From: Nitrospira sp. | GTDB taxonomy: Bacteria > Nitrospirota > Nitrospiria > Nitrospirales > Nitrospiraceae | Assembly: GCA_009594995.1 (NCBI GenBank) | Contig: VOPR01000011.1 | Location: 1-64,000, forward strand | Direction: 5' to 3' | DNA: 64,000 nt | Shown: piece after piece, positions 1-7,755 of the stretch | Position numbering within the stretch: the first letter of the stretch is position 1 | How the letters are laid out: every line of letters starts with the position of its first letter | Position numbers and translations under genes: made by a program | Notes under the pieces: model-generated | What the model was told of the DNA's origin: nothing | The model's database searches: none | Seen by the model: the letters and a program-made list of their open reading frames with translations, nothing else

Positions 1-48
1 GTGACGTTTCGGCCCAGTCAGGTCTTTAAAAAGTACGTCAATTCCTAG
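1..48 (+). CDS. ihfA: C-terminal tail of an IHF-alpha/HU-type DNA-bending protein (partial)
   Basis: The window opens inside a reading frame that encodes VTFRPSQVFKKYVNS and stops with TAG at 46-48. This matches the conserved end of IHF/HU family proteins, where a beta arm is followed by a final helix. The next genes are a MerR regulator and tRNA-Pro, an order that commonly follows pheT-ihfA in other bacteria, so the alpha subunit of integration host factor is the best guess. Only 15 residues are visible, and plain HU cannot be excluded. Confidence 0.65.
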   Translation: MTFRPSQVFKKYVNS

Positions 49-89
49 TCGCTACCTTGCCACGAGCACACGCAGCATGAGGACCGGTC

Positions 90-443
90 ATGGGGAATGA
101 TCCCAGACTGGGAAGTAAGGTTTTTTATAAAATCGGCGAAGTCAGCAAGATTTCAAAGTTGCCGGCTTATGTCTTGCGGTTTTGGGAGTCGGAGTTCGCC
201 TTCCTGAGACCGAAGAAAAGCCGTGGCAATCAGCGGCTGTATGTGCAGCGTGATGTGGATACGGTGCTGGAGATCAAGCGGATGCTCTATGATGAGGGGC
301 ACACGCTGGCCGGTGTCAAGCGATACTGGGCTCGTCGGGGACGAGCTACCGTCAAGAAGAGCGGGTCGCGAAAAGAGTTGGCACAGCGGGTCAGAGGCGA
401 TCTCCAGGCGATCATTCGGATGATCGATTCACATTCAGCGTGA
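90..443 (+). CDS. MerR family transcriptional regulator
   Basis: This 117-residue protein has a MerR-type winged helix-turn-helix at its start. The pattern [22 protein letters not shown] (about residues 12-33) holds the two-helix motif, and the wing continues through [22 protein letters not shown]. No cysteine-rich effector loop or long ligand domain follows, so it is a short MerR of the kind found beside ihfA, with an unknown signal. It starts at ATG 90, preceded by GAGGA, and lies 41 bases after the IHF-like stop, so the two are probably co-transcribed. Target genes cannot be told from sequence. Confidence 0.85.
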   Translation: MGNDPRLGSKVFYKIGEVSKISKLPAYVLRFWESEFAFLRPKKSRGNQRLYVQRDVDTVLEIKRMLYDEGHTLAGVKRYWARRGRATVKKSGSRKELAQRVRGDLQAIIRMIDSHSA

Positions 444-503
444 ACTGTTCCGGTGATGCGGGCGGCTGCGTCAAACCGTGTGGGTACATCGATGTCGCCG
501 TGT

Positions 504-580
504 CGGGGCGTAGCGCAGCCCGGTAGCGCACTCGCTTGGGGTGCGAGGGGTCGTGGGTTCAAATCCCGCCGCCCCGACCA
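504..580 (+). tRNA. tRNA-Pro (anticodon GGG)
   Basis: A complete cloverleaf can be folded. The acceptor stem CGGGGCG pairs with CGCCCCG, the anticodon stem CTCGC/GCGAG encloses loop TTGGGGT with anticodon GGG, and the T arm contains GGTTCAAATCC. The 3' CCA is encoded (578-580). It sits between merR and surE. Confidence 0.97.
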
Positions 581-743
581 TCGGCACGATGTGGTCCACC
601 ACGCACTGTCCTGAGGGACGTTGATTATTGCGACCGGTCATGTGCGCGTGCGTGTGAGTCTTCCCGCCTTTCTTGTCACCACCCTCGATCTGACAGATCC
701 GGTTCTCCCCATTCACGATGGTTTCAATGTGTAAGGAGCAGCT

Positions 744-1559
744 GTGGCGCGTGTACGGATTCTTGTAACCAACGACGATGGGATTGCGTCTCCCGGTCTC
801 CACGCAGTCGCGGCTGCGCTCAGTGCATTGGGCGAAGTGTGGATTGTCGCGCCAGACCGGGAGCGAACCGCGGTCGGGCATGCGGTCACGTTGCACAAGC
901 CGCTGCGCATCACAAAAATGGCACCTCGAGTATTCATGGTCAATGGTACGCCGGTGGACTGTGTCAATTTGGCTTTGGTGAAAGTCTTGCCGGGGCGTCC
1001 GGCATTGATCGTGTCGGGTATTAATCGTGGCGTCAATCTCGGTGATGATGTGATGTACTCCGGCACCGTCTCGGGCGCCTTGGAAGGAACGATCCTCGGC
1101 ATTCCATCGGTGGCGGTGTCGCAGGAAGGCGGCGAGACGTTCCGGTTCGAGGTCGGGGCGAAATATGCGGCTCGCGTGGCCGCCGAAGTGCTGCAGCACG
1201 GATTGCCGACGGAAACTATTTTGAATGTGAATATTCCCGATGTTCCGTTGCGATCTATCAAGGGAGTCAAGGTCACGTGTTTGAGTCGGCGCCGCTTTAA
1301 CAATCCGATCGTGGAGAAAGTCGATCCGAGGGGCCGGAAGTATTACTGGATTGCCGGGACGCGTCAGTCGTGGAGTCGTGAGAAGGATGCCGACCATGAA
1401 GCGCTCGAGCAGCACATGGTGTCCGTGACACCGATTCATCTCGATACGACTCATCACGCCATGCTGGAACATTTTAGAGCCTGGGAGCAGTCGCTCTCGC
1501 GACCGGCCGCGAGTCCGATGCTGAAGACGTCGCGTTCACGAAAGCAGGCTCGCGCGTGA
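744..1559 (+). CDS. surE: 5'/3'-nucleotidase SurE
   Basis: SurE removes phosphate from nucleoside monophosphates and is linked to stationary-phase survival. The 271-residue product opens with the diagnostic metal-binding motif ILVTNDDGI (residues 6-14) and also has SGINRGVNLGDDVMYSGTV (about 93-111), which builds the active site. The GTG start at 744 follows AAGGAG at 733-738. The length fits the family (about 250-270). Its stop overlaps the DedA gene start by four bases (GTGA), so the two are translated together. The last 25 residues, rich in serine and arginine, are a non-conserved tail. Confidence 0.96.
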   Translation: MARVRILVTNDDGIASPGLHAVAAALSALGEVWIVAPDRERTAVGHAVTLHKPLRITKMAPRVFMVNGTPVDCVNLALVKVLPGRPALIVSGINRGVNLGDDVMYSGTVSGALEGTILGIPSVAVSQEGGETFRFEVGAKYAARVAAEVLQHGLPTETILNVNIPDVPLRSIKGVKVTCLSRRRFNNPIVEKVDPRGRKYYWIAGTRQSWSREKDADHEALEQHMVSVTPIHLDTTHHAMLEHFRAWEQSLSRPAASPMLKTSRSRKQARA

Positions 1560-2191
1560 CCGGACTGATCGAATGGTTGATTGAGGTGCTCGGTCGGTTC
1601 GTCATTGCGACAATCTCGACCTTCGGCTACACCGGCATTGTCATCACGATGGCGATCGAAAGCGCCTGTATCCCCCTGCCGAGTGAAATCATCATGCCGT
1701 TCTCGGGCTACCTGGTTTCCACCGGACAATTTTCGATGTGGGGCGTGGCCTTCGCCGGCGCGATCGGCAATGTGCTCGGGTCTTTGGTGGCGTACTATGT
1801 CGGGGTATGGGGCGGGCGGCCGTTTGTCGAACGCTATGGGCGGTATTTCCTGATCTCGCAACACGATGTGGACGTGGCCGACCGGTGGTTTGCGAAACAT
1901 GGGGAGGCGGCGGTGTTGATCGGCCGGCTGTTACCTGTCGTTCGAACGTTCATCTCTCTCCCGGCGGGAATTGCGCGCATGGACATCAAGAAGTTCGTGC
2001 TGTATTCATTCGTGGGAGCGCTGCCTTTTTGTTATGCGTTAGCTTATGTGGGATTGAAGATGGGGGAGCACTGGAATGAATTGCACCAGTACTTCCATCA
2101 TGCGGATCTCGTGATCGGGTTGTGTCTTGCCGTGGGCCTCGGGTATTTTCTCTGGTCGCATTGGCCCAAGCGCCGCCCATCTATGGAGTAA
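1556..2191 (+). CDS. DedA family inner-membrane protein
   Basis: This 211-residue membrane protein belongs to the DedA/SNARE-associated family, which contains phospholipid (undecaprenyl phosphate, phosphatidylethanolamine) flippases and proteins needed for envelope integrity. Visible family marks are ESACIPLPSEIIMPFSGYL (about residues 35-53), the re-entrant GNVLGSLVAYYVGVWGGR segment, and GRLLPVVRTFISLPAGIARM (about 124-143). Hydrophobic stretches lie at both ends. The GTG start overlaps the surE stop. Function in this organism is inferred from family only. Confidence 0.92.
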   Translation: MTGLIEWLIEVLGRFVIATISTFGYTGIVITMAIESACIPLPSEIIMPFSGYLVSTGQFSMWGVAFAGAIGNVLGSLVAYYVGVWGGRPFVERYGRYFLISQHDVDVADRWFAKHGEAAVLIGRLLPVVRTFISLPAGIARMDIKKFVLYSFVGALPFCYALAYVGLKMGEHWNELHQYFHHADLVIGLCLAVGLGYFLWSHWPKRRPSME

Positions 2192-2200
2192 TGACGCATC

Positions 2201-3661
2201 ATGTTGCGTGTCTACAATACGTTATCTGGAAGTAAGGATCCGTTCGAGCCGATGGTGCCCGGCAAGGTCCGCATGTACGTCTGCGGCGTCACGGTCTACG
2301 ACTATTGTCATATCGGGCATGCGCGCAGCGCCTTGGTGTTTGATGTGTTGCGGCGCTATCTGGAATATTCCGGCTTTGCCGTTGAGTTTGCCAAGAACTT
2401 CACCGATGTCGACGACAAGATCATCAAACGGGCCAACGAACAAGGCGTGAGTTGCGAGCACGTCACCACGACCTACATTCAGGCGTACTACGAGGATATG
2501 GAAAAACTCGGCGTGCGCAGAGCCACGCTTGAACCGAGGGCGACGGAGCATATCGCCGACATTGTCGCGCTCGTCGACACGCTGCTGGCAAAGGGCATGG
2601 CCTATCGCGTCGAAGGCGATGTGTATTTTCAGGTGGATCGGTACCCGGTCTATGGCCGGCTATCCAGGCGGAAAGTCGAAGATCTGCAGGCCGGTGCACG
2701 TGTAGATGTGGACGAGCGCAAACGGCACCCCATGGATTTTGCCCTCTGGAAAGGGAGCAAACCCGGTGAGCCGTCATGGGACAGCCCGTGGGGACCGGGT
2801 CGTCCCGGTTGGCACATCGAGTGCTCAGCCATGGCCATGCGGCATCTGGGCGAGACGTTTGATATTCATGGCGGCGGGATGGATCTGATTTTTCCGCACC
2901 ACGAAAATGAAATTGCTCAATCCTGCGGCGCGACCGGCAAGGAATTCGCGCGGTACTGGGTGCACAACGGGTTCGTACAGATCAATCAGGAAAAGATGTC
3001 CAAGTCTTTGGGGAATTTCTTTACCATTCGAGAGATCTTTCAGAAGTCCGAATGGCCTGACATGATCACCGGCGAGATGCTGCGCTATTTCTTGCTGTCC
3101 ACACACTATCGCAGCCCCCTGGATTTTTCTGATCAAAGCCTTGCCGAGGCGAAGAACGCGCTCAATGGATTTTATGACCTGTTTGCGCGGCTCAAGGAGT
3201 CGGCGCCCGCACAGGGCGCGGCCGACCAGCAGATGCGCGAGGCCACGCACCGGATGCGGCAGGCCTTTGTTGAGGCCATGGACGATGATTTGAATACACC
3301 CAATGCGGTGGCCGTCCTGCAGAAGTTACGTGGGGAAGTGAACAAGGCGCTCGAGGTTGGACTCTCCGATGAGCTCCGGCGTGTGATACGCCAGGAATTT
3401 CGGTCATTGGGTGCGGTGCTCGGACTGTTGCAGCCAGATGACTGGCAGTTCAAGAGTCAACGTCAGCAAGGCGTTTCCGGCGCGACAGGTGCGCCCATGA
3501 CGAGTCTGTCGGATGAGGAGATCGCGCACAAGATTGCGGCCAGGCTCGCCGCGAAACAAGCTAAAAACTACAAGTTGGCAGACCAGCTTCGGGCCGAATT
3601 GTCGTCCCATGGCATCACGATCGAGGACCGGCCAGATGGCACCAGTCGATGGAAACGATAA
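2201..3661 (+). CDS. cysS: Cysteinyl-tRNA synthetase
   Basis: This 486-residue class I synthetase charges tRNA-Cys. The ATP-binding HIGH signature is present as CHIGHAR (about residues 36-42), and the second signature as EKMSKSLGNF (about 266-275). Zinc-binding positions are visible at VCGVTVYD (Cys28) and in WHIECSAMA and FPHHENEIAQS. The C-terminal anticodon-binding part ends in an RP-rich tail. It begins at ATG 2201, nine bases after the DedA stop, and its end overlaps the start of rlmB by 26 bases. Confidence 0.98.
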   Translation: MLRVYNTLSGSKDPFEPMVPGKVRMYVCGVTVYDYCHIGHARSALVFDVLRRYLEYSGFAVEFAKNFTDVDDKIIKRANEQGVSCEHVTTTYIQAYYEDMEKLGVRRATLEPRATEHIADIVALVDTLLAKGMAYRVEGDVYFQVDRYPVYGRLSRRKVEDLQAGARVDVDERKRHPMDFALWKGSKPGEPSWDSPWGPGRPGWHIECSAMAMRHLGETFDIHGGGMDLIFPHHENEIAQSCGATGKEFARYWVHNGFVQINQEKMSKSLGNFFTIREIFQKSEWPDMITGEMLRYFLLSTHYRSPLDFSDQSLAEAKNALNGFYDLFARLKESAPAQGAADQQMREATHRMRQAFVEAMDDDLNTPNAVAVLQKLRGEVNKALEVGLSDELRRVIRQEFRSLGAVLGLLQPDDWQFKSQRQQGVSGATGAPMTSLSDEEIAHKIAARLAAKQAKNYKLADQLRAELSSHGITIEDRPDGTSRWKR

Positions 3662-4412
3662 TTCGTCGGAAGTGATTTACGGTCTCCATGCCGTGCGCGA
3701 AGCGCTTCGCGCCGGGGCTCGCCCGCTTCAGCGGCTGCTCGTGTTGGCCACGGATCGGCAGTTCGGGGAGATAGTCCGGCTGGCCAGAGAGCAGCGTGTG
3801 CCAGTGTATGTTGAGCCACGCGCGGCCATTGATCGGCTGGTTCCCGGTGGGCATCACCAGGGCGTGGTCGGTCTGGTAGCCGCCAAGTCCTATGCGGAGC
3901 CGGATGATATTCTCGCGGCGGCGCAAGGTCCTGGTCAGACTCCGCTACTAGTGTTGCTCGACGGCGTCGAAGATCCTCACAACCTCGGGGCGATCCTTCG
4001 AACGGCTGAAGCCTCCGGTGTACAAGGCGTATTTATTCCGGAACGCCGCGCGGTCGGGCTGACCAGTGTGGTGGCCAAGGCCTCTGCCGGGGCTGTGGAC
4101 TACATGCCGGTCGGACGGGTTCCGAACTTGTCGCGATGGATTGAGCGTTTGCAAAGTGCAGGAGTCTGGGTCTATGCGCTGGATGCCGAGGCTCCGAAGG
4201 CGTATACCCAGCTGGACTACCGGGGGCCGGTTGCCTTGGTATTCGGCGGAGAGGGGAAGGGGGTACGGCCAGGGGTTCGCGGAACCTGCGACGATGCCGC
4301 CCACATTCCCATGTTGGGGAAAGTCAGCTCGCTCAATGTGTCAGCTTCGGCGGCCATCGTCCTGTATGAGGCGCTACGGCAGCGTCGGGAGCGAGCGGGG
4401 GAAAGACCCTGA
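3636..4412 (+). CDS. rlmB: 23S rRNA (guanosine-2'-O-)-methyltransferase RlmB (SpoU family)
   Basis: This SPOUT-class enzyme is expected to methylate a 2'-hydroxyl of 23S rRNA (G2251 in E. coli). The 258-residue product has an N-terminal substrate-binding domain (EVIYGLHAVREALRAG) followed by the catalytic domain with the three SpoU motifs: LDGVEDPHNLGAILRTAEA, ALVFGGEGKGVRP and IPMLGKVSSLNVSASAAIVLYE. The ATG at 3636 is preferred over the upstream in-frame start at 3513 because the extra residues are unconserved and lie wholly within cysS. The closely related TrmH-type methyltransferases are the alternative. Confidence 0.93.
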   Translation: MAPVDGNDNSSEVIYGLHAVREALRAGARPLQRLLVLATDRQFGEIVRLAREQRVPVYVEPRAAIDRLVPGGHHQGVVGLVAAKSYAEPDDILAAAQGPGQTPLLVLLDGVEDPHNLGAILRTAEASGVQGVFIPERRAVGLTSVVAKASAGAVDYMPVGRVPNLSRWIERLQSAGVWVYALDAEAPKAYTQLDYRGPVALVFGGEGKGVRPGVRGTCDDAAHIPMLGKVSSLNVSASAAIVLYEALRQRRERAGERP

Positions 4413-4429
4413 GGAGGGGAAGCAGCGGA

Positions 4430-4714
4430 CTACCGAAGCTTCAACATTTTCCCTTGGATGGCGGCCTTGAGCAGCTGAGCGGTATTGGAGACGCGGATTT
4501 TCTTCATCATATTAGCGCGATGCGCCTCAACGGTCTTCACGCTGATCTTGAGCCGCTGCGCGATTTCCTTGTTCTTGAACCCGGTCCAGATCAACTCAAG
4601 AATTTCCTGCTCGCGCGTGGTCAGAGCTTCCGGGCGTCGTTTGCGAGGGGGAAGAACCGGATCAGGTAAGGATGCTTTGGTTCGACCTTTGCTGGTCCTG
4701 GCAGCTGTCGGCAT
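4430..4714 (-). CDS. Small LuxR-type helix-turn-helix regulator
   Basis: This 94-residue protein is little more than a LuxR/GerE DNA-binding domain. After a basic, proline-rich leader comes LTTREQEILELIWTGFKNKEIA (about residues 31-52), then RLKISVKTVEAHRANMMKKI, the recognition helix. There is no receiver domain, so it may be constitutive or may pair with a separate partner. It is transcribed toward rlmB and away from the prepilin peptidase gene. A good sigma-70-type promoter lies upstream of it (4792-4821). Confidence 0.88.
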   Translation of the reverse strand: MPTAARTSKGRTKASLPDPVLPPRKRRPEALTTREQEILELIWTGFKNKEIAQRLKISVKTVEAHRANMMKKIRVSNTAQLLKAAIQGKMLKLR

Positions 4715-4791
4715 GTACTTCTAGCTCCACTTCGGGTAAAGGCAATGCACAGATTGAGGTCTGCGACCTCCCGCGTCAAAATCGAAGTAGG

Positions 4792-4821
4792 ATTATACGC
4801 AGTGCTCCTGGCGTTTGTAAA
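4792..4821 (-). promoter_or_regulatory. Sigma-70-type promoter for the small LuxR regulator
   Basis: Read on the minus strand, TTTACA (4821-4816) is followed after 18 bases by a perfect TATAAT (4797-4792). Transcription would start about 70 bases before the ATG at 4714. Prediction from sequence only. Confidence 0.6.
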
Positions 4822-4936
4822 TGGAAAGCGCCTGCGTCCGGCCGCCTGCTGACTGCTTCTATTGACTTAGGTTTGCCTACGTATTGTTAGATGTGCCCTG
4901 TGTGCCTGATGCGAGCGAATTGATGAGGGCGTGCTG

Positions 4937-5710
4937 ATGATGTTGTATCTGACGGTACTGGCCTTCGGCGCGGTGATCGGCAGTTTTCTCAATGTCTGTA
5001 TCTACCGACTGCCTCGCGAAGAGTCGGTCGCCTGGCCCGCTTCTCATTGCCCGGCCTGTCTCCGGCCCATCGCGGTTTACGACAATATCCCGATCATGAG
5101 TTATCTGATTCTTCAGGGGCGATGCCGCGCCTGCCGGGTGCCGATTTCCATCCAATACCCTGTGGTGGAGGCGGTCAATGCGCTCGGATACGTACTGCTC
5201 TTTTGGAGATTCGGTTTTACGGCAGAAGCGTGTGCGTACGCAGTCTTGTTTTCCGCGCTGGTCGTCATAACGGGCACGGATCTCTCCCATACCATGATCC
5301 CGGACGCAGTCACCCTGCCGGGGATTGCTGTGGGCCTGGTCTGTGCCGCCGGCATACTACCGATCGGCTTGGTCGACTCGCTGCTCGGTGTCGTGATGGG
5401 AGGAGGGATTCTGTGGTTCCTGGCTTGGGTCAGTCCCTATGTCTTTGGAAAAGAAGGCATGGGAGGGGGAGATATCAAACTCATGGCCATGGTCGGCGCG
5501 TTCATCGGGTGGCAGCCAGTGCTGTTAGCCATTATGATCGGATCCTTTCTTGGCTCCCTTGTCGGCGTCGGACTTATGGCTACCGGAATCATCCGGCGTG
5601 AGCAATATATTCCCTTTGGCCCCTTCCTTGCGGTGGGCTCCCTTCTCGCGCTCCTGTTTCACCAGCCCCTCCTTGACTGGTATTGGTCTCTGTTTAATAT
5701 TCCCCAGTAA
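4937..5710 (+). CDS. pilD: Type IV prepilin peptidase / N-methyltransferase (PilD/GspO)
   Basis: This inner-membrane aspartic protease cleaves the leader of type IV prepilins and methylates the new N-terminus. The N-terminal domain carries GSFLNVCIYRLP and a zinc-type pair of CxxC motifs, HCPACLRP and GRCRACRVP (about residues 39-67). The catalytic aspartates are in the conserved contexts TDLSHTMIPD and GMGGGDIKLM. Several hydrophobic segments follow. The ATG at 4937 has GAGGG seven bases upstream; a GTG two codons earlier is an alternative. It heads a region of at least eight pseudopilin genes, its likely substrates. Confidence 0.95.
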   Translation: MMLYLTVLAFGAVIGSFLNVCIYRLPREESVAWPASHCPACLRPIAVYDNIPIMSYLILQGRCRACRVPISIQYPVVEAVNALGYVLLFWRFGFTAEACAYAVLFSALVVITGTDLSHTMIPDAVTLPGIAVGLVCAAGILPIGLVDSLLGVVMGGGILWFLAWVSPYVFGKEGMGGGDIKLMAMVGAFIGWQPVLLAIMIGSFLGSLVGVGLMATGIIRREQYIPFGPFLAVGSLLALLFHQPLLDWYWSLFNIPQ

Positions 5711-6003
5711 CTGCCTGTAAATCGGCTGCCATGGCCAGTTTATGGCCATTCTCGTTTCTGCACGCTGTATCCGAACGGACGTGGCACTGTATCTGATTCG
5801 GAACAGTTCAGAATTGTCCATCCCTTTGTCATTGATCATTCCAGGGGCTGATCGCAGATCCCTCCTGCACACTTCTTCGCAATCTCGACATCTTTCCGCG
5901 TGGATCCGATGGACATACACCATTGGCTGTTCCCGGGCATTGTGTGCAGGAGTAACGGCACGAAACTTGGAAATGCTCTACGCGCTCGAGGAAAGGAGCC
6001 GGT

Positions 6004-6438
6004 ATGAATGAACGTGGAGTGAGTCTTGTGGAGTTGTGCACGGTGATGGCCATCGTGATGATTGTGATGGGAGTGAGTGTGCCGGGGTGGACGGCCCTTA
6101 TCGCGAAACACCGTCAGCGGGCAGTGGTAACGGAGATTGCTTCGGAATTACGTTTTGCCCGGCAATTGGCTATGGCGCGCCACGAGCGTATTCGAGTCGT
6201 CGTGAATGCGGAGCACTCAGAGCTGCGGACCGAATGTGTCGATTGTGAAGAGGGTGTGCTGCGCCGCTATGAGTTTGCGCGCACGGGCACTGTCATCGAT
6301 TCGATGAGCACCAGGCCTGAGATTCTTTTTCAATCCAGCGGCCGTTCCGCAACGGCGACAACGGTGATGCTGGTCGATTCCAGGCAGGTGACGCATCAAG
6401 TGACCGTCAGCATCACCGGGCGGGTGGCGGTGTCATGA
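6004..6438 (+). CDS. FimT/GspH-like minor pseudopilin (cassette 1)
   Basis: The 144-residue product starts with a very short prepilin leader, MNERG, then VSLVELCTVMAIVMIVMGVS, the conserved hydrophobic helix with glutamate at mature position 5. This is the site cut by the prepilin peptidase encoded just upstream. The rest contains SELRFARQLAMARHERIRV, typical of the FimT/GspH head domain. RBS GAAAGGAG lies just before the ATG. Its stop overlaps the next gene (ATGA), so translation is probably coupled. It likely primes pilus or pseudopilus assembly in the inner membrane. Confidence 0.9.
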   Translation: MNERGVSLVELCTVMAIVMIVMGVSVPGWTALIAKHRQRAVVTEIASELRFARQLAMARHERIRVVVNAEHSELRTECVDCEEGVLRRYEFARTGTVIDSMSTRPEILFQSSGRSATATTVMLVDSRQVTHQVTVSITGRVAVS

Positions 6439-6962
6439 AACCATCTGAGGTGTGTATTACGGGGCGAGGGCGACGGGCGATGGGTTCCGCAGGGTTTACC
6501 TTGGTGGAAAGCATGGTGGCGTTGGTGGTGCTGTCGATTGGAATCATCGGGACGATCGGGATGTGTGAGTGGGCGCAACGCGGCCTTCAGCGCGGAGCGC
6601 TGACGACCACTGCGCTGGCACTGGCAGAATCACGCCTGGAGGCAAAGCGAAGCCTGCCGTGGGATCAGCTTCTCGCCGATGATCTCGATCAAGACGGGAC
6701 ATTGGAGTCCAGCATGCGCGACGACGGTTTGCTGGATGATCGAGCAAGCGGCGACGGGATTTTCACCTCCAGTCTGACGCGGTCCAATATCAGACTTGTC
6801 TGGACGGTAGAACTCAATCGAGGGAATCAACCTGGGGCTGCGAGTCTGGCCTCGATCGAGGCGCGTGCGATTTTCATGACACTGGGAGGGCAGGAACGGG
6901 AAGTTCGGGTGCGCACGATCCGGGCTAATCCACGGTATGTCGGCCTGTCATCGCTATCGTGA
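6435..6962 (+). CDS. PilV-like minor pseudopilin (cassette 1)
   Basis: This 175-residue protein has a basic leader ending in SAG, followed by FTLVESMVALVVLSIGIIGT, a class-III prepilin signal with the usual glutamate at mature position 5. The head domain is hydrophilic and has LALAESRLEAKR, the helix often seen in PilV/GspI proteins. A second in-frame ATG at 6480 would give a shorter leader. The GTGA overlap at its end joins it to the next pilin gene. Assignment to PilV rests on gene order and helix pattern. Confidence 0.85.
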   Translation: MKPSEVCITGRGRRAMGSAGFTLVESMVALVVLSIGIIGTIGMCEWAQRGLQRGALTTTALALAESRLEAKRSLPWDQLLADDLDQDGTLESSMRDDGLLDDRASGDGIFTSSLTRSNIRLVWTVELNRGNQPGAASLASIEARAIFMTLGGQEREVRVRTIRANPRYVGLSSLS

Positions 6963-7735
6963 TTCGGACATGGTTTGTCGTCTCAAGAGAGCCGAAGCAC
7001 CCGCGATCCGAATGGCGATGGAGTTGCGACGGTGTGAGCCTCATTGAATTGCTCATTGCCATGGCGATCAGCAGCGTGGCCATCTCGGCGGCGGTTCAAG
7101 CGTTCGCCGCCTATGGTGTTCGCTTGAGTTCTCAGCATGCCACGATAACAGCCAATCAGGAATTGCGGCTTGGGATGGATGTGTTGTGCAGCGAGATTCG
7201 GTTGGCAGGAGGTGGGTTGTTAGCCGGAGATGCCCCGTTTGTGAAGGCGGAGGCCGATGAGGTCGAGTTCTTCGCCAACTTGAATGGCTCTTCAACCCGT
7301 CTGACGCAGGTTGTGGAAGTGGGTCGACAGGACTTGCCGGTTGAAGATGGCGCTGACTGGCCGAAGGGCAAGCAAGTGCTGGTCTGTACGTCTTCGCATT
7401 GCAGCTGGCATCGCCTCGCTGTTGACGGCCGGAAGCAAGCACTGACGCTCACGACACCGACTCCCGAACAGTTTCAGGAGAAGAGTGCCGTCTTTCTCTT
7501 GAATCGGGTGCGTTATTACATGAAGCGGCAGAGTGACGGGATGTTGCGACTGATGCGTGAGGTAGATGGCGGGGCGAGCACATTGTTGGGCGATGTGAGC
7601 GAGTTTAAACTGCAGTATTTCAACAGAGACGGACATGTGACGACGGATGTGCGGGAGATGGTGCGTGTTCGGGTGACGATTCAGGTCGGACGGCAAGGAT
7701 CGTTGATGTCGCGAGATATCGCGATCCGGATGTAA
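6959..7735 (+). CDS. PilW-like minor pseudopilin (cassette 1)
   Basis: This 258-residue protein starts at a GTG that overlaps the previous stop. Its leader is unusually long (about 28 residues) and ends at DG, followed by VSLIELLIAMAISSVAISAAV. Next comes QELRLGMDVLCSEIRLAGGG, matching PilW/GspJ proteins, where a long helix leads into the globular head. It is the third gene of a four-gene minor pilin operon, and PilW usually works with PilX, PilV and FimT at the pilus tip. Confidence 0.86.
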   Translation: MIRTWFVVSREPKHPRSEWRWSCDGVSLIELLIAMAISSVAISAAVQAFAAYGVRLSSQHATITANQELRLGMDVLCSEIRLAGGGLLAGDAPFVKAEADEVEFFANLNGSSTRLTQVVEVGRQDLPVEDGADWPKGKQVLVCTSSHCSWHRLAVDGRKQALTLTTPTPEQFQEKSAVFLLNRVRYYMKRQSDGMLRLMREVDGGASTLLGDVSEFKLQYFNRDGHVTTDVREMVRVRVTIQVGRQGSLMSRDIAIRM

Positions 7736-7755
7736 TCAGCAAAGGGGACGGAGGC

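Noticed and set aside
471-1472. Minus-strand open frame of 333 codons
   Set aside because: It covers tRNA-Pro and surE on the other strand and has no recognisable domain.
5777-5800. TGGCAC-like start of a sigma-54 promoter upstream of cassette 1
   Set aside because: The GG and GC elements do not have the required 10-base spacing.
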